From Companilactobacillus kimchii DSM 13961 = JCM 10707 (lineage in GTDB: Bacteria > Bacillota > Bacilli > Lactobacillales > Lactobacillaceae), in contig NZ_AZDH01000009.1 of the NCBI RefSeq assembly GCF_001435445.1, positions 98,553 to 162,552 of the forward strand: a stretch of DNA of 64,000 bases, given 5' to 3'. Below are positions 52,592-61,979 of this stretch, one piece after another. The first letter of the stretch is position 1, and every line of letters begins with the position of its first letter. The translations under genes were made by a program, and so were the position numbers. The notes below the pieces were generated by a model. That model made no database searches. It was not told the origin of the DNA and worked only from the letters and a program-made list of their open reading frames with translations.

Positions 52592-54112
52592 ATGAATAAA
52601 ATCATTGAAAAAATAACCACCGTCGCATTACAAAACCCTGACAAAGTTTGCTACAAGAATGGGTCGGAGACACATACTTATCAAGAATTAATGCAACAAT
52701 CAGACCGTGTAGCAAGTTTTATACAGGACAAATTTCTTCCTGCTAAAAGTCCACTCATCATTTACGGTGGACAACAATTTGAAATGTTAGTAATGTTCTT
52801 AGGTTCAATCAAAGCCGGACATGCATACATTCCAGTTGATGATGGTTCAGATCCACAAAGAATCATTCAAATTAATTCGGTTGCCAAGCCTTCTTTGATC
52901 CTTAATTGGAGTGACACAACAGATTTTGGAGTAGACACTCCACAAATAACTAAAGCTGAAATATCCAATGTACTAACTTCTGACAACAACATTTATGACA
53001 GTAATCGTAGTGTTGGATTAGATGATAATTTCTATATCATTTTTACCTCAGGAACTACAGGTACTCCTAAGGGCGTACAAATTAGTACGAACAACATTTT
53101 AGATTTCGTTCAATGGGCTGAGAAGGAGTTCAACTATTCAGATAAAATGAATATGTTATTGCAGGCACCATTTTCCTTCGATTTATCGGTTTTCGATATT
53201 TATCCAGGCCTGATGAACGGTGCTACATTAAATGTAGTCGATAAGGATACAACTAAGAACTTTGGTAAACTGCAAGAGGCCATCATTGAATCAGATTTCA
53301 ATACATGGGTCTCAACACCATCATTTTTTGAAATGTGTCTGTTATTTAGAGGTTTCGATGAGGAACACATGCCACAATTGAACAAGTTTATCTTCTGTGG
53401 TGAAGAGTTGACTCATGCAACTGCTAAAAAATTGTTGAAGAAATTCCCTAGTGCTGAACTTTACAACACTTATGGTCCAACTGAAAATACAGTTGCAATT
53501 ACATCAATCAAGATTGATCAAGATGCATTAGAGAAATTTGATCGTCTACCAATTGGTTATTTGAAATCAAATATGGATCATCAAATTATCGGTGCAATCG
53601 ATGAAAAAACTGGCTTGATGACAGGTGAATTACTAGTCAGTGGTCCAGATGTATCAAAGGGTTATCTCAATAATCCCATTCAAACTGAAAAGGCTTTTGA
53701 AGAAATTGACGGTAAGATGTTCTATCATACTGGCGATATGGTCAGTGAAGCCGATGATGGTTTGTTGTTCTATCATGGTAGAACTGATTTCCAAATTAAG
53801 ATGCATGGTTACAGAATTGAACTAGAAGAAGTGGATTCAATGCTTGGTAACCTAAGACAGGTAAAACAATCATGTACAGTTCCTTTGTATAACAATAAGA
53901 AACAAGTAAGTAAGATGATTGCTTGTATCGTTTTGGAAGATGAATTTAAAGATAATGATGCGAATGATTTAAATTCTGATATTAAAGACTCATTAAGAGA
54001 AACGACAATGGAATATATGATTCCTAACGTCTTGAAGTTTGTAGAGCAACTACCAATTAGCAAAAATGGAAAAATTGATAGAAAGACTTTAATAGGCCAG
54101 ATTAATGAATAA
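52592..54112 (+). CDS. dltA: D-alanine--poly(phosphoribitol) ligase DltA
   Basis: A 506-residue adenylating enzyme. Motifs: FTSGTTGTPKGVQIS (ATP loop), YNTYGPTEN, YHTGDM and the catalytic-lysine end SKNGKIDRK. It activates D-alanine with ATP and loads it on DltC. Overlaps dltB by 8 bases. RBS GGGAGAAGG. Confidence 0.95.
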   Translation: MNKIIEKITTVALQNPDKVCYKNGSETHTYQELMQQSDRVASFIQDKFLPAKSPLIIYGGQQFEMLVMFLGSIKAGHAYIPVDDGSDPQRIIQINSVAKPSLILNWSDTTDFGVDTPQITKAEISNVLTSDNNIYDSNRSVGLDDNFYIIFTSGTTGTPKGVQISTNNILDFVQWAEKEFNYSDKMNMLLQAPFSFDLSVFDIYPGLMNGATLNVVDKDTTKNFGKLQEAIIESDFNTWVSTPSFFEMCLLFRGFDEEHMPQLNKFIFCGEELTHATAKKLLKKFPSAELYNTYGPTENTVAITSIKIDQDALEKFDRLPIGYLKSNMDHQIIGAIDEKTGLMTGELLVSGPDVSKGYLNNPIQTEKAFEEIDGKMFYHTGDMVSEADDGLLFYHGRTDFQIKMHGYRIELEEVDSMLGNLRQVKQSCTVPLYNNKKQVSKMIACIVLEDEFKDNDANDLNSDIKDSLRETTMEYMIPNVLKFVEQLPISKNGKIDRKTLIGQINE

Positions 54113-55316
54113 CATTACACCCTATAGCAGTCCACATTATTTTATCTATCTAATGTTGCTCTTGTTACCAATCATGATTGGTTTATGGTTTGGTAAACGT
54201 TTCAGAGTTTATGATTTTATCGCAACAGTCATTATCTTAATAATCACATTCTTTGGTGGCAATATGTCCCAAGGAATCTCATTGATTTTCTATGTTCTTT
54301 ACGAAATGTTATTAGTGTTTACGTATCTGTCGTATCGTAAAAAACACAATAATTTCTGGATTTTTACCAGTTATGTTGTATTGGCAATTATTCCTCTAGT
54401 TTTCGTAAAGCTAGATCCACTTCTTAAGAATCAAACAATTTCACTATTTGCCTTTTTAGGTATCAGTTATTTAACGTTTAAAGCTGTTGAAATAATTATG
54501 GAAATTCGTGATGGTGTTATTAAGGATATTAAGCCATATGAATTTGTTCGTTTCTTACTATTCTTCCCAACCATCTCATCTGGACCTATTGATAGGTTTA
54601 GACGTTTCCAAAAAGATGTTATGAATGTTCCTAGTCGTGATGAGTATGTTGAGCTTTTGCACAGCGGTGTTAACAGATTGATGCAAGGCTTGTTATATAA
54701 ATTCATCATCGGATACTTCTTTGGTACATTATTGTTGCCAAAGGTTCAGATTTTGACTTTATCTTATAAAGGTCAGACGCCGTTAGGACTTTCTTGGGCA
54801 CTAGTAGCCTACATGTATGTATATAGTATGTATTTATTCTTTGACTTTGCTGGTTACTCACTCTTCGCTGTAGCAATTAGTAATTTCATGGGTGTAAAGA
54901 CACCAATGAACTTTAGAGCTCCTTTTAAATCTCACAATATTAAGGACTTTTGGAATAGATGGCATATCACTTTATCATTTTGGTTCCGTGATTTCATCTA
55001 CATGCGTTTAATGTTCACTGTGATCAAACATAAATGGTTAAAGAATCGTGTCACAATTGCTAATGTTGGTTACATTACTTTGTTCCTGATTATGGGATTC
55101 TGGCACGGTGAAACTTGGTACTACATTGTTTATGGTATTTTCCATGCCTGCGCAATGATTACCAATGATGCTTGGTTAAGATATAAGAAGAAGCATCGTA
55201 AGCAAATTCCAAGTAATAAGTTTACAGAAGCATTTGCTATCTTCTTAACATTCAATGTTGTATGTTTCAGTTTTATGATTTTCTCAGGTATTTTAGATAA
55301 ATTATGGTTCGTTTAA
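54105..55316 (+). CDS. dltB: D-alanyl transfer membrane protein DltB (MBOAT)
   Basis: A 403-residue MBOAT protein with about 11 helices. The conserved catalytic His lies in MGFWHGETWYY, and the DltB-typical NRWHITLSFWFRDFIY region (shortened) is present. It moves D-alanine from DltC across the membrane with DltX/DltD. Translationally coupled to dltA. Confidence 0.94.
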   Translation: MNNITPYSSPHYFIYLMLLLLPIMIGLWFGKRFRVYDFIATVIILIITFFGGNMSQGISLIFYVLYEMLLVFTYLSYRKKHNNFWIFTSYVVLAIIPLVFVKLDPLLKNQTISLFAFLGISYLTFKAVEIIMEIRDGVIKDIKPYEFVRFLLFFPTISSGPIDRFRRFQKDVMNVPSRDEYVELLHSGVNRLMQGLLYKFIIGYFFGTLLLPKVQILTLSYKGQTPLGLSWALVAYMYVYSMYLFFDFAGYSLFAVAISNFMGVKTPMNFRAPFKSHNIKDFWNRWHITLSFWFRDFIYMRLMFTVIKHKWLKNRVTIANVGYITLFLIMGFWHGETWYYIVYGIFHACAMITNDAWLRYKKKHRKQIPSNKFTEAFAIFLTFNVVCFSFMIFSGILDKLWFV

Positions 55317-55338
55317 TTTAAATTTAGGAGAGTTTATT

Positions 55339-55578
55339 ATGGATGATATTAAAGAAAAAATCGTAGGTATTTTACAAGATGTTACTGGCCTAGACAATGT
55401 CGGTCAAGATGCTGATCAGGATCTATTTAAAGATGGTGTTCTAGATTCAATGGCAACAGTAGAAGTTTTAGTAACACTCCAAGATGATTTCGGAATCCAA
55501 GTACCAGTTTCAGAATTCGACCGTTCACAATGGTCAACAGTTAACAAAATTGCTCAACGTGTACAAGAATTGGAATAG
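55339..55578 (+). CDS. dltC: D-alanyl carrier protein DltC
   Basis: A 79-residue carrier protein. The 4'-phosphopantetheine Ser is in DGVLDSMATVEVLV. Good RBS (TTAGGAGAG). Follows dltB by 22 bases. Confidence 0.95.
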   Translation: MDDIKEKIVGILQDVTGLDNVGQDADQDLFKDGVLDSMATVEVLVTLQDDFGIQVPVSEFDRSQWSTVNKIAQRVQELE

Positions 55579-55581
55579 ACT

Positions 55582-56844
55582 ATGAAAAAAAAGTTATGGA
55601 TGATTTTTGGACCTGTTATAGTTGCCATTGCTGCTTTATTAATTCTTCTTTGGGCGCCAATCAACTTTAAAACGGTTACGCCGCAAAAAGTTAGACAGGC
55701 CGCTACTTCATTGGACATCCGAGTTTTGAAGGGTGAAAGTGTGAAGAACGCTGCTGAAAAGGAAAACTATATTCCTATTATTGGTTCATCAGAACTTTCT
55801 AGAATGGATCCGTTCCATCCATCTTCCATGGCACAAAAATATCACTGGAAGAATAAACCATTTTTGCAAGGTAATCCTGGTACTGCTTCATTGACTCAAG
55901 CAATGAACGTTGGTGGGATGTCTAATCTTAAAGGAAATAAGGCTGTATTCATTATTTCTCCACAATGGTTTAGTAAATCCGGTGTTCAAGCTGATGCTTT
56001 CAAATATTTCCTATCACCATTACAATTAACAGGTTTCATTTTGAAATCTAATACTGGTGATAAAGCAATGAACAAATATGTTGCTGGAAGGATTCTTGAT
56101 TTGGGAGTCAGCAAAGGCCCCATCGAAGATGATGCTCTAGAACGTATTTCTGAAGGTAAACAGATTACTAGTTTCCAACGTTTCTATATTGAGACATTTG
56201 TACGTTCAAGCTTACAAAGTCAGGATAATCTATTCGGATCACTATCAATGAATGATCATGAGAATATGATTAATGATGCTGCAAGTAAATTGCCTGATAA
56301 TTATAATTACAAGGATTTAAATAAATTAGCTACTAAGATGGCAAAGCATAATTCACGTGATAATGATATGCAAATTGGTGATTCTTTCTATAAGCGTCAA
56401 TTGAGAAAGAGAATTAGAACCTATAAAAATACTCACCGTCATGTTAAATATACTAGTTCACCAGAGTATAACGATTTCCAAGCACTACTTTATATGTTTG
56501 CTAGAAATAAGGTAGAAGTAATGTTTGTAATTCAACCTATTAATCCGCATTGGGTTAAATATACTGGAATGCCAAAGAGTTCGATCACTAACTTCGATAA
56601 GAAAATTAAGTATCAGTTGAGAACTCAAGGTTTCAATAATATAGTAGATCTTTCTAATGTTAAGAATTCTAATTATATTGCCGAAGATACTATTCATATG
56701 GGCTGGCGTGGTTGGTTAATGCTAGATCATCATTTGAAGGGGTATTATAAGGATAAGAAGGCAAACCCTGAAAATACACAGTACAAGATGGATGATTACT
56801 TCCTATCTAATGAATGGGCACAAACTAAGAATGTTACAAAATAA
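55582..56844 (+). CDS. dltD: D-alanyl transfer protein DltD
   Basis: A 420-residue extracellular protein anchored by one N-terminal helix (IFGPVIVAIAALLILLW). SGNH-like catalytic elements: IIGSSELSR near residue 70, and a C-terminal Asp/His in DTIHMGWRGWLMLD. It completes D-alanine transfer to teichoic acid. Starts 3 bases after the dltC stop. A terminator follows. Confidence 0.93.
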   Translation: MKKKLWMIFGPVIVAIAALLILLWAPINFKTVTPQKVRQAATSLDIRVLKGESVKNAAEKENYIPIIGSSELSRMDPFHPSSMAQKYHWKNKPFLQGNPGTASLTQAMNVGGMSNLKGNKAVFIISPQWFSKSGVQADAFKYFLSPLQLTGFILKSNTGDKAMNKYVAGRILDLGVSKGPIEDDALERISEGKQITSFQRFYIETFVRSSLQSQDNLFGSLSMNDHENMINDAASKLPDNYNYKDLNKLATKMAKHNSRDNDMQIGDSFYKRQLRKRIRTYKNTHRHVKYTSSPEYNDFQALLYMFARNKVEVMFVIQPINPHWVKYTGMPKSSITNFDKKIKYQLRTQGFNNIVDLSNVKNSNYIAEDTIHMGWRGWLMLDHHLKGYYKDKKANPENTQYKMDDYFLSNEWAQTKNVTK

Positions 56845-56871
56845 AAGATGCAGAATTTTGCATCTTTTTTT
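56843..56871 (+). terminator. Terminator of the dlt operon
   Basis: AAAAGATGCA and TGCATCTTTTTTT, a short loop, overlapping the stop of dltD. Confidence 0.88.
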
Positions 56872-56904
56872 GTTTTGATGTTATGATAAAGCTCAAATAC
56901 CTAA

Positions 56905-56918
56905 ACCTAACTTTAGGT
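56905..56918. promoter_or_regulatory. MerR-type operator
   Basis: ACCTAA-CT-TTAGGT perfect inverted repeat, 22 bases before the MerR gene. Such sites lie in the long spacer of MerR-type promoters, here within CTAAACCTAACTTTAGGT. Confidence 0.65.
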
Positions 56919-56939
56919 TAAGCATATGGAGGTTTAGTT

Positions 56940-57362
56940 ATGCAAGAGATGATTACTACTTATTCAATTGGAGAAGTAGCGGAAAAGTTTGGATTAAGCT
57001 TACCAACGATTCGTTATTACGATAAGGAAGGATTAATTCCTAACCTTAATAAGAATGAAGCTGGTGTGAGACGCTTTACAGATGAAAATGTTGGTTCTTT
57101 ACAAATGATTGAGTGTTTAAAGAATGCAGGTATGCCTATTCGAGATATTAAGCAGTTTATGCAATGGACTCTTGAAGGGGATGCCAGTTTGGATAAGCGT
57201 TATCAGATGTTTCAAGAATTGCGTGTGTCTGTTTTGAAACAAATGGAAGCTATGCAAAATACTCTTAATACAATTGATTTTAAATGTAAGTACTATGGAA
57301 AAGCTACTGAAGATGGCACAGAAAAGTATGTTAAAGAAGAAATGCATTTAGAGAGGCCCTAA
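56940..57362 (+). CDS. MerR family regulator
   Basis: A 140-residue regulator. N-terminal MerR HTH (YSIGEVAEKFGLSLPTIRYYD; VRRFTDENV, in part) and a C-terminal coiled-coil helix (DKRYQMFQELRVSVLKQMEAMQ, shortened). RBS GGAGG. It lacks the C-terminal cysteines of metal sensors (a single Cys in FKCKYYG and one in IECLKN). No obvious target next door except itself; the opuA genes are 470 bases on. Confidence 0.85.
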   Translation: MQEMITTYSIGEVAEKFGLSLPTIRYYDKEGLIPNLNKNEAGVRRFTDENVGSLQMIECLKNAGMPIRDIKQFMQWTLEGDASLDKRYQMFQELRVSVLKQMEAMQNTLNTIDFKCKYYGKATEDGTEKYVKEEMHLERP

Positions 57363-57390
57363 AGAGGACTCTTTCTAAATTTTTAAAATA

Positions 57391-57450
57391 AAAATAATAG
57401 CATCCATTCAGAATGAACATGTTTCACATTTCTAATGGATGTTATTTTAT
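57391..57450 (+). terminator. Intrinsic terminator
   Basis: AATAATAGCATCCATT pairs with AATGGATGTTATT around a 25-base loop. A stretch of 23 bases before it (57372-57394) is identical to 1808-1830, which also precedes a terminator. Confidence 0.75.
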
Positions 57451-57592
57451 TGAGTGGCAGACAGAATTCAAAATTGACAATAGTTGTGAAAAATCAAAGA
57501 AAAAGATTGCTTACTTCGTATTATTAAATGAAAAAAATATCATAATTTTTTGAAAGCTTTAGATTATTTTTTCATAAACTATCTTGTGGACT

Positions 57593-57833
57593 TTGTGAAA
57601 GCTCTTAAGTCTATACTATAAGTGAGATTGAACGGTGCTTAAAAATGCCGGAATTCGGGACTTTTTACATGTTTAAACTGCTTACAAAGAGTTCAAATAC
57701 TTGCACAAGCTTGAAATATTTGTTAGGGTTATAAAGGTCGCTGTTATTTATACTTTTAAATAATAGCTTTTTTATTTCTAATTAATGAGCATAGGAAAGT
57801 ATGTTTATTTCAATTCCAAGAATGGGGGATTTA
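57593..57833 (+). promoter_or_regulatory. opuAA: Promoter and structured leader of the opuA operon with attenuator-like hairpin
   Basis: Promoter TTGTGA (57593-57598), an 18-base spacer and TATAAG (57617-57622). The leader of about 200 bases can form TAAAAATGCCG/CGGGACTTTTTA (57649-57666), then a TTCAAATACTTG/CAAG..TATTTG stem (57691-57722), then a terminator-like hairpin GCTGTTATTT/AAATAATAGC with T6 (57740-57773), 60 bases before the ATG. No known riboswitch class recognised. Confidence 0.5.
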
Positions 57834-59045
57834 ATGAGTACTAATAAGAGTACAAAAGTAGAAGTCAAAAACTTAACTAAGATCTTTGGTAAGCATATTA
57901 ATAAGGCTAAAGAGTTAAGCAGACAGGGAAAAGATAAATCGGAAATTCTCAAGGAAACAGGTGCCACACTTGGTGTAGACCGAGCAAACTTTAAAATTTA
58001 TGATGGCGAAATTTTCGTTATTATGGGTCTGTCTGGTAGTGGTAAGTCAACATTGGTAAGAATGATCAATCGTCTTATCGACCCTACTGATGGGGAAATA
58101 TTGATTGATGGCGAAAACTTAATGAAGATGGATAAGAAAGAACTTCGTGAAGTCCGTCGTAAGAAAATGAGCATGGTTTTCCAAAGTTTTGGATTATTAC
58201 CTAATCGAACTATTTTGGAAAATGCTGAATATGGCTTGGAAATTCAAGGTGTAGATAAAGATACACGTGAAAAGAAAGCTAAGGAAGCTTTGGAAACTGT
58301 TGGTATCACCGGTTACAACGATGAGTATCCTGATCAATTATCAGGTGGTATGCAACAACGTGTTGGATTAGCTCGTGCTCTTGCAAATGATCCAGAAATC
58401 TTACTAATGGATGAGGCTTTCTCGGCTCTTGATCCATTGAACAGAACTGATATGCAAGACCAACTTTTGGATATCCAAGAGCGATTGCATAAGACAATTA
58501 TTTTTATCAGTCATGATTTGAACGAAGCCTTGAAGATAGGTGATCGTATTATGATCATGAAGGATGCTCGAGTTATTCAGACTGGTACACCGGAAGATAT
58601 CTTGACACATCCTGCTGATGAATATGTTGAAGAATTTATTGAAAATGTTGATAGAAGTAAGGTCTTAACTGCTGGTAACGTAATGATTCGTCCAATGACA
58701 GTTAATATTGAAAAAGCTGGTCCTCGTTTGACCTTGAAGATGATGAAGGCTAACGAAGTTTCAACTGCTTATATTGTCAATGCTGAACGTAAGTTACTTG
58801 GAGTAGTTGATGCCAATGATGTTATTAAACTAGTCCGTGAGAAGAAAGGGGATATTACACCTATTATTCAAACTAAAGTTCCAACAACTGAAGAAGATAC
58901 ACCAATTTCTGATTTAATGGATGATATTTCCCAAACAGGAATTCCATTTGCTGTTATCAACGATAGGAAGCAATTAAAGGGAATCATCGTTCGTGGTGCT
59001 GTTCTAGGTGCCTTGGCCGGAAATGAGGTGAGTGATTTTGAATAG
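57834..59045 (+). CDS. opuAA: Glycine betaine/proline-type ABC transporter ATPase
   Basis: A 403-residue ATPase of the OpuAA/ProV group. Walker A GLSGSGKST, signature LSGGMQQR, Walker B ILLMDEAFSALDP and a C-terminal tandem CBS pair (about residues 275-400), which in related transporters senses ionic strength or c-di-AMP. I use ATG 57834 after GGGGGA; an earlier in-frame ATG precedes that RBS. It drives uptake of compatible solutes with the next two genes. Confidence 0.92.
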   Translation: MSTNKSTKVEVKNLTKIFGKHINKAKELSRQGKDKSEILKETGATLGVDRANFKIYDGEIFVIMGLSGSGKSTLVRMINRLIDPTDGEILIDGENLMKMDKKELREVRRKKMSMVFQSFGLLPNRTILENAEYGLEIQGVDKDTREKKAKEALETVGITGYNDEYPDQLSGGMQQRVGLARALANDPEILLMDEAFSALDPLNRTDMQDQLLDIQERLHKTIIFISHDLNEALKIGDRIMIMKDARVIQTGTPEDILTHPADEYVEEFIENVDRSKVLTAGNVMIRPMTVNIEKAGPRLTLKMMKANEVSTAYIVNAERKLLGVVDANDVIKLVREKKGDITPIIQTKVPTTEEDTPISDLMDDISQTGIPFAVINDRKQLKGIIVRGAVLGALAGNEVSDFE

Positions 59046-59901
59046 TCTTTTATTAGGTAGTATTCCAGAAGTTCCATTGGCACATTGGATTGATGGTTTC
59101 GTTGATTGGTTAGTGCAATTTACTGGATTTTTCAATGCCATCACTAATTTTATTGGATCAATCAATAATGCCTTTCAATGGGTATTTGATATTATTCCTA
59201 TTTGGCTCTTTATTGTTTTAGTTATTGCCTTAACATATTACGTTAATCGAGATCAGCAAAATTGGGGTCTATTGATTTTTGAATTCTTAGGTCTCTTATT
59301 GATTTGGAACTTAAATTACTGGCGTGATATGACACAAACTTTGACCTTAGTATTAACTTCAAGTTTGATTGCCTTAGTTATCGGTATTCCATTGGGAATT
59401 CTGATGGCAAAGAGTCACACTGCTGAGATTATTTTGAAACCAATTCTTGATTTCATGCAGACAATGCCTGCCTTTGTTTACTTGATTCCAGCTGTTGCCT
59501 TATTCGGTATTGGTATGGTTCCTGGTATTGTGGCTTCAGTTATTTTCGCTATGCCACCAACAGTACGTATGACAAATATGGGTATTCGTGAAGTTCCTGA
59601 TGAATTGATCGAAGCCGCTGATTCATTCGGTTCAACTGAATGGCAAAAACTATTTAAGGTTGAATTACCAATTGCTAAAACTAGTTTAATGGCTGGTGTT
59701 AACCAAAGTATGATGCTTTCACTATCAATGGTTGTTATTGCTTCTATGATTGGTGCAATGGGACTTGGTACTAAAGTATACTTTGCCGTTGGTAGAAACG
59801 ATGCCGGTAATGGTTTCTCAGCTGGTCTAGCTATTGTTATTTTAGCTATTATCTTAGACAGATTGACTCAATCATTAACAAGAACACGCAGAAAGAACTA
59901 G
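59038..59901 (+). CDS. opuAB: Glycine betaine-type ABC transporter permease
   Basis: A 287-residue permease with about seven helices and the EAA loop EAADSFGSTEWQKLFKVELP. TTG 59038, seven bases after GAGGTGA, is preferred over a GTG two codons earlier that lies against the RBS. It overlaps the ATPase gene by 8 bases. Confidence 0.9.
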   Translation: MNSLLLGSIPEVPLAHWIDGFVDWLVQFTGFFNAITNFIGSINNAFQWVFDIIPIWLFIVLVIALTYYVNRDQQNWGLLIFEFLGLLLIWNLNYWRDMTQTLTLVLTSSLIALVIGIPLGILMAKSHTAEIILKPILDFMQTMPAFVYLIPAVALFGIGMVPGIVASVIFAMPPTVRMTNMGIREVPDELIEAADSFGSTEWQKLFKVELPIAKTSLMAGVNQSMMLSLSMVVIASMIGAMGLGTKVYFAVGRNDAGNGFSAGLAIVILAIILDRLTQSLTRTRRKN

Positions 59902-59911
59902 GAGGGATTTT

Positions 59912-60817
59912 TTGAAGAAACAAAAGTTTATTAAACTTTTCTTGTTAGCAATATTAATCATCCCAATTATTTCCGCATGTAGTTCCCAAACAGCTCCGTA
60001 CAAAAGTAAGGAAAAGTTGGGCCCACAAATTAATTACACGATCACAGGTATTGATGCCGGTGCTGGTGTAATGGCCTCTACTCAAACAGCTTTGAAAGAT
60101 TATGGTCTAGAGAAGAACAATTGGCAATTACAACCTAGTTCAACTTCAGCCATGACAAGTACTTTGGATAAGGCATATAAAAATAAACAACCAATTGTGA
60201 TTACCGGATGGCAACCACATTGGATGTTCAAAAAATATAAATTAAAGTTCTTGAAAGATCCTAAGAACGTTTATGGTAAAGCAGAACATATCAGTACTGT
60301 TGTTCGTAAGGGCTTGAAGAAAGATAAGCCTGAAGCATACACTATTCTGGACCGTTTCCATTGGACACCTTCACAGATGTCAGATGTTATGTTGAAAGTT
60401 AACGGTGGTATGGATCCTGATAAGGCTGCCAAACAATGGATTAAGAACAACCCTAAATTAGTTCAACAATGGACTAAGGGCGTTAAGAAGGTTCATGGTC
60501 AATCCTTGAAGATTACATATGTTGCTTGGGATTCAGAAATTGCCTCAACTAATGTGATTGCACAAGTATTGAGAGATCAAGGTTATAAAGTAACTATTCA
60601 GGCTATGGAGATGCAACCCGTTTGGGCTTCTATTTCTACAAAGGCTGCTGATGCAACCGTCAGTGCTTGGTTACCTAAGACATCAGCTAAGTTCTATTCT
60701 GATTACAAAGGTAAGTTTGAAGATCTCGGTGCTAACCTAGAAGGTGCCAAAGTTGGTTTAGCCGTTCCAAAATATATGACTAATATCAATTCCATTAATG
60801 ATCTAAAAAATAAATAA
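59912..60817 (+). CDS. opuAC: Glycine betaine-type substrate-binding lipoprotein
   Basis: A 301-residue lipoprotein with an N-terminal signal and lipobox IISAC (Cys at about residue 23). OpuAC-domain features include TGWQPHWMFKKY and TYVAWDSEIAST; several Trp residues would form the aromatic cage for the quaternary ammonium. TTG start after GGAGGG. Separate from the permease, unlike fused OpuABC. A terminator follows. Confidence 0.9.
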   Translation: MKKQKFIKLFLLAILIIPIISACSSQTAPYKSKEKLGPQINYTITGIDAGAGVMASTQTALKDYGLEKNNWQLQPSSTSAMTSTLDKAYKNKQPIVITGWQPHWMFKKYKLKFLKDPKNVYGKAEHISTVVRKGLKKDKPEAYTILDRFHWTPSQMSDVMLKVNGGMDPDKAAKQWIKNNPKLVQQWTKGVKKVHGQSLKITYVAWDSEIASTNVIAQVLRDQGYKVTIQAMEMQPVWASISTKAADATVSAWLPKTSAKFYSDYKGKFEDLGANLEGAKVGLAVPKYMTNINSINDLKNK

Positions 60818-60823
60818 TTCACT

Positions 60824-60852
60824 GAAAATTGGAAGAAATTCCAATTTTTTTT
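60824..60852 (+). terminator. Intrinsic terminator
   Basis: GAAAATTGGAA-GAAA-TTCCAATTTTTTTT after opuAC. Confidence 0.88.
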
Positions 60853-61037
60853 GCTTTAAATAGCTTTTAAATATATTAATGGAATAAAATTACTTATTCA
60901 CCATAGTGTTAATTATATAAAATAATATTTTTGACAATGGACTAGACAATATGACAACTTTATACCAATGACACGTTTTAATTATGGGTATATAATTATA
61001 TTAATTATATATAAATTTATTATACAGGGGCGATGGT

Positions 61038-61901
61038 GTGGATATACAGGCGTTTATTGATAAAAGAAAAGAATTAGGACTCTCACAAAAGGAATTGAGC
61101 AATGGTATCTGTACTCAAGCTACATTAAGCAAGTTTGAGAATAATGGTAAAATTCCGTCATTGAAAATTTTAATTAAATTATGTAATCGTCTCGGTCTAT
61201 CCTTAGATAGTATTATTGGCGTAAATGATAGCAGCAGTAAAAAAGTTGCTAAAGAAATGAGCCAAGCAGAATTCAATTTGATTATTCAAGAATATGATGA
61301 TGCCTGGTCAATTATTAACAAGATTGATCCGGACGTTTTGAATAATGATAAGAACCTCTTGATGCAATATTACTATTTGAGAGGTTATTTGAATGTTTTG
61401 GATGACGGAGATTTGTTTGATGCGGTCTTTGATTTCAATCGTATTTTATCGGAATTAGATACTCGTGGTGAAACGATTTTTACCTTCCTATCATTTGTAG
61501 GTATGGGAATGGTTTATGCCAAGCAAGGTGACGATTCGAAGAGTGAATACTACTTCAGCAAGGTGTTCAATAATATTTATACAATGTCGATTGATGATGT
61601 AAGTAAAATATGGCGTTATATTAATATTATTTTCTATTGTGCGATTTACTATTCGGAAAAGCAGGATTTGGAAACAGCCAACGCATTATTGAATTATGGC
61701 GTTAAAGTTTGTGCTGAGAATCATGTTACATATTACATTGCTAGAATTTACGCACAATTGGCGATGAATGAGAATCGGGTTAATGGTAATAATGAAAAAG
61801 TACAGAGTTACATTGATAAAGCACTGGTCTTTTCAGAGTTTAATGGTAACAAAAAAGAGATTGAAGTTATCAAGCGATGGGTTAAAGCAAATAATCTTTA
61901 A
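61038..61901 (+). CDS. HTH regulator with TPR-like domain (RRNPP/Rgg-like)
   Basis: A 287-residue protein. N-terminal XRE HTH (LGLSQKELSNGICTQATLSKFE, in part) followed by a helical repeat domain (about 75-285; GMVYAKQGDDSKSEYYFSK is TPR-like). This matches peptide-sensing RRNPP regulators. No small peptide gene with a secretion signal was found next to it, so peptide sensing is an assumption. GTG start, seven bases after AGGGG. The next gene is an AI-2E family transporter. Confidence 0.8.
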   Translation: MDIQAFIDKRKELGLSQKELSNGICTQATLSKFENNGKIPSLKILIKLCNRLGLSLDSIIGVNDSSSKKVAKEMSQAEFNLIIQEYDDAWSIINKIDPDVLNNDKNLLMQYYYLRGYLNVLDDGDLFDAVFDFNRILSELDTRGETIFTFLSFVGMGMVYAKQGDDSKSEYYFSKVFNNIYTMSIDDVSKIWRYINIIFYCAIYYSEKQDLETANALLNYGVKVCAENHVTYYIARIYAQLAMNENRVNGNNEKVQSYIDKALVFSEFNGNKKEIEVIKRWVKANNL

Positions 61902-61904
61902 AAG

Positions 61905-61941
61905 AAAGAGGATGTCATGGTATTTATGGCATCCTCTTTTA
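61905..61941 (+). terminator. Intrinsic terminator
   Basis: AAAGAGGATG.CAT pairs with ATGGCATCCTCTTTT. Confidence 0.85.
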
Positions 61942-61979
61942 TGATATATTGATTAGACAAGTAAATTAGGGGGTAGTCT

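Noticed and set aside
42712..57676. Recurring GTTTAAAC-type words (near 42714, 50731, 52187, 57670)
   Set aside because: In DNA this AT-rich about two chance hits are expected and the flanks do not agree; not reported as a regulon.
57601..57780. opuA leader as a ydaO (c-di-AMP) riboswitch or a T-box
   Set aside because: I could not find the conserved sequence blocks of either class.
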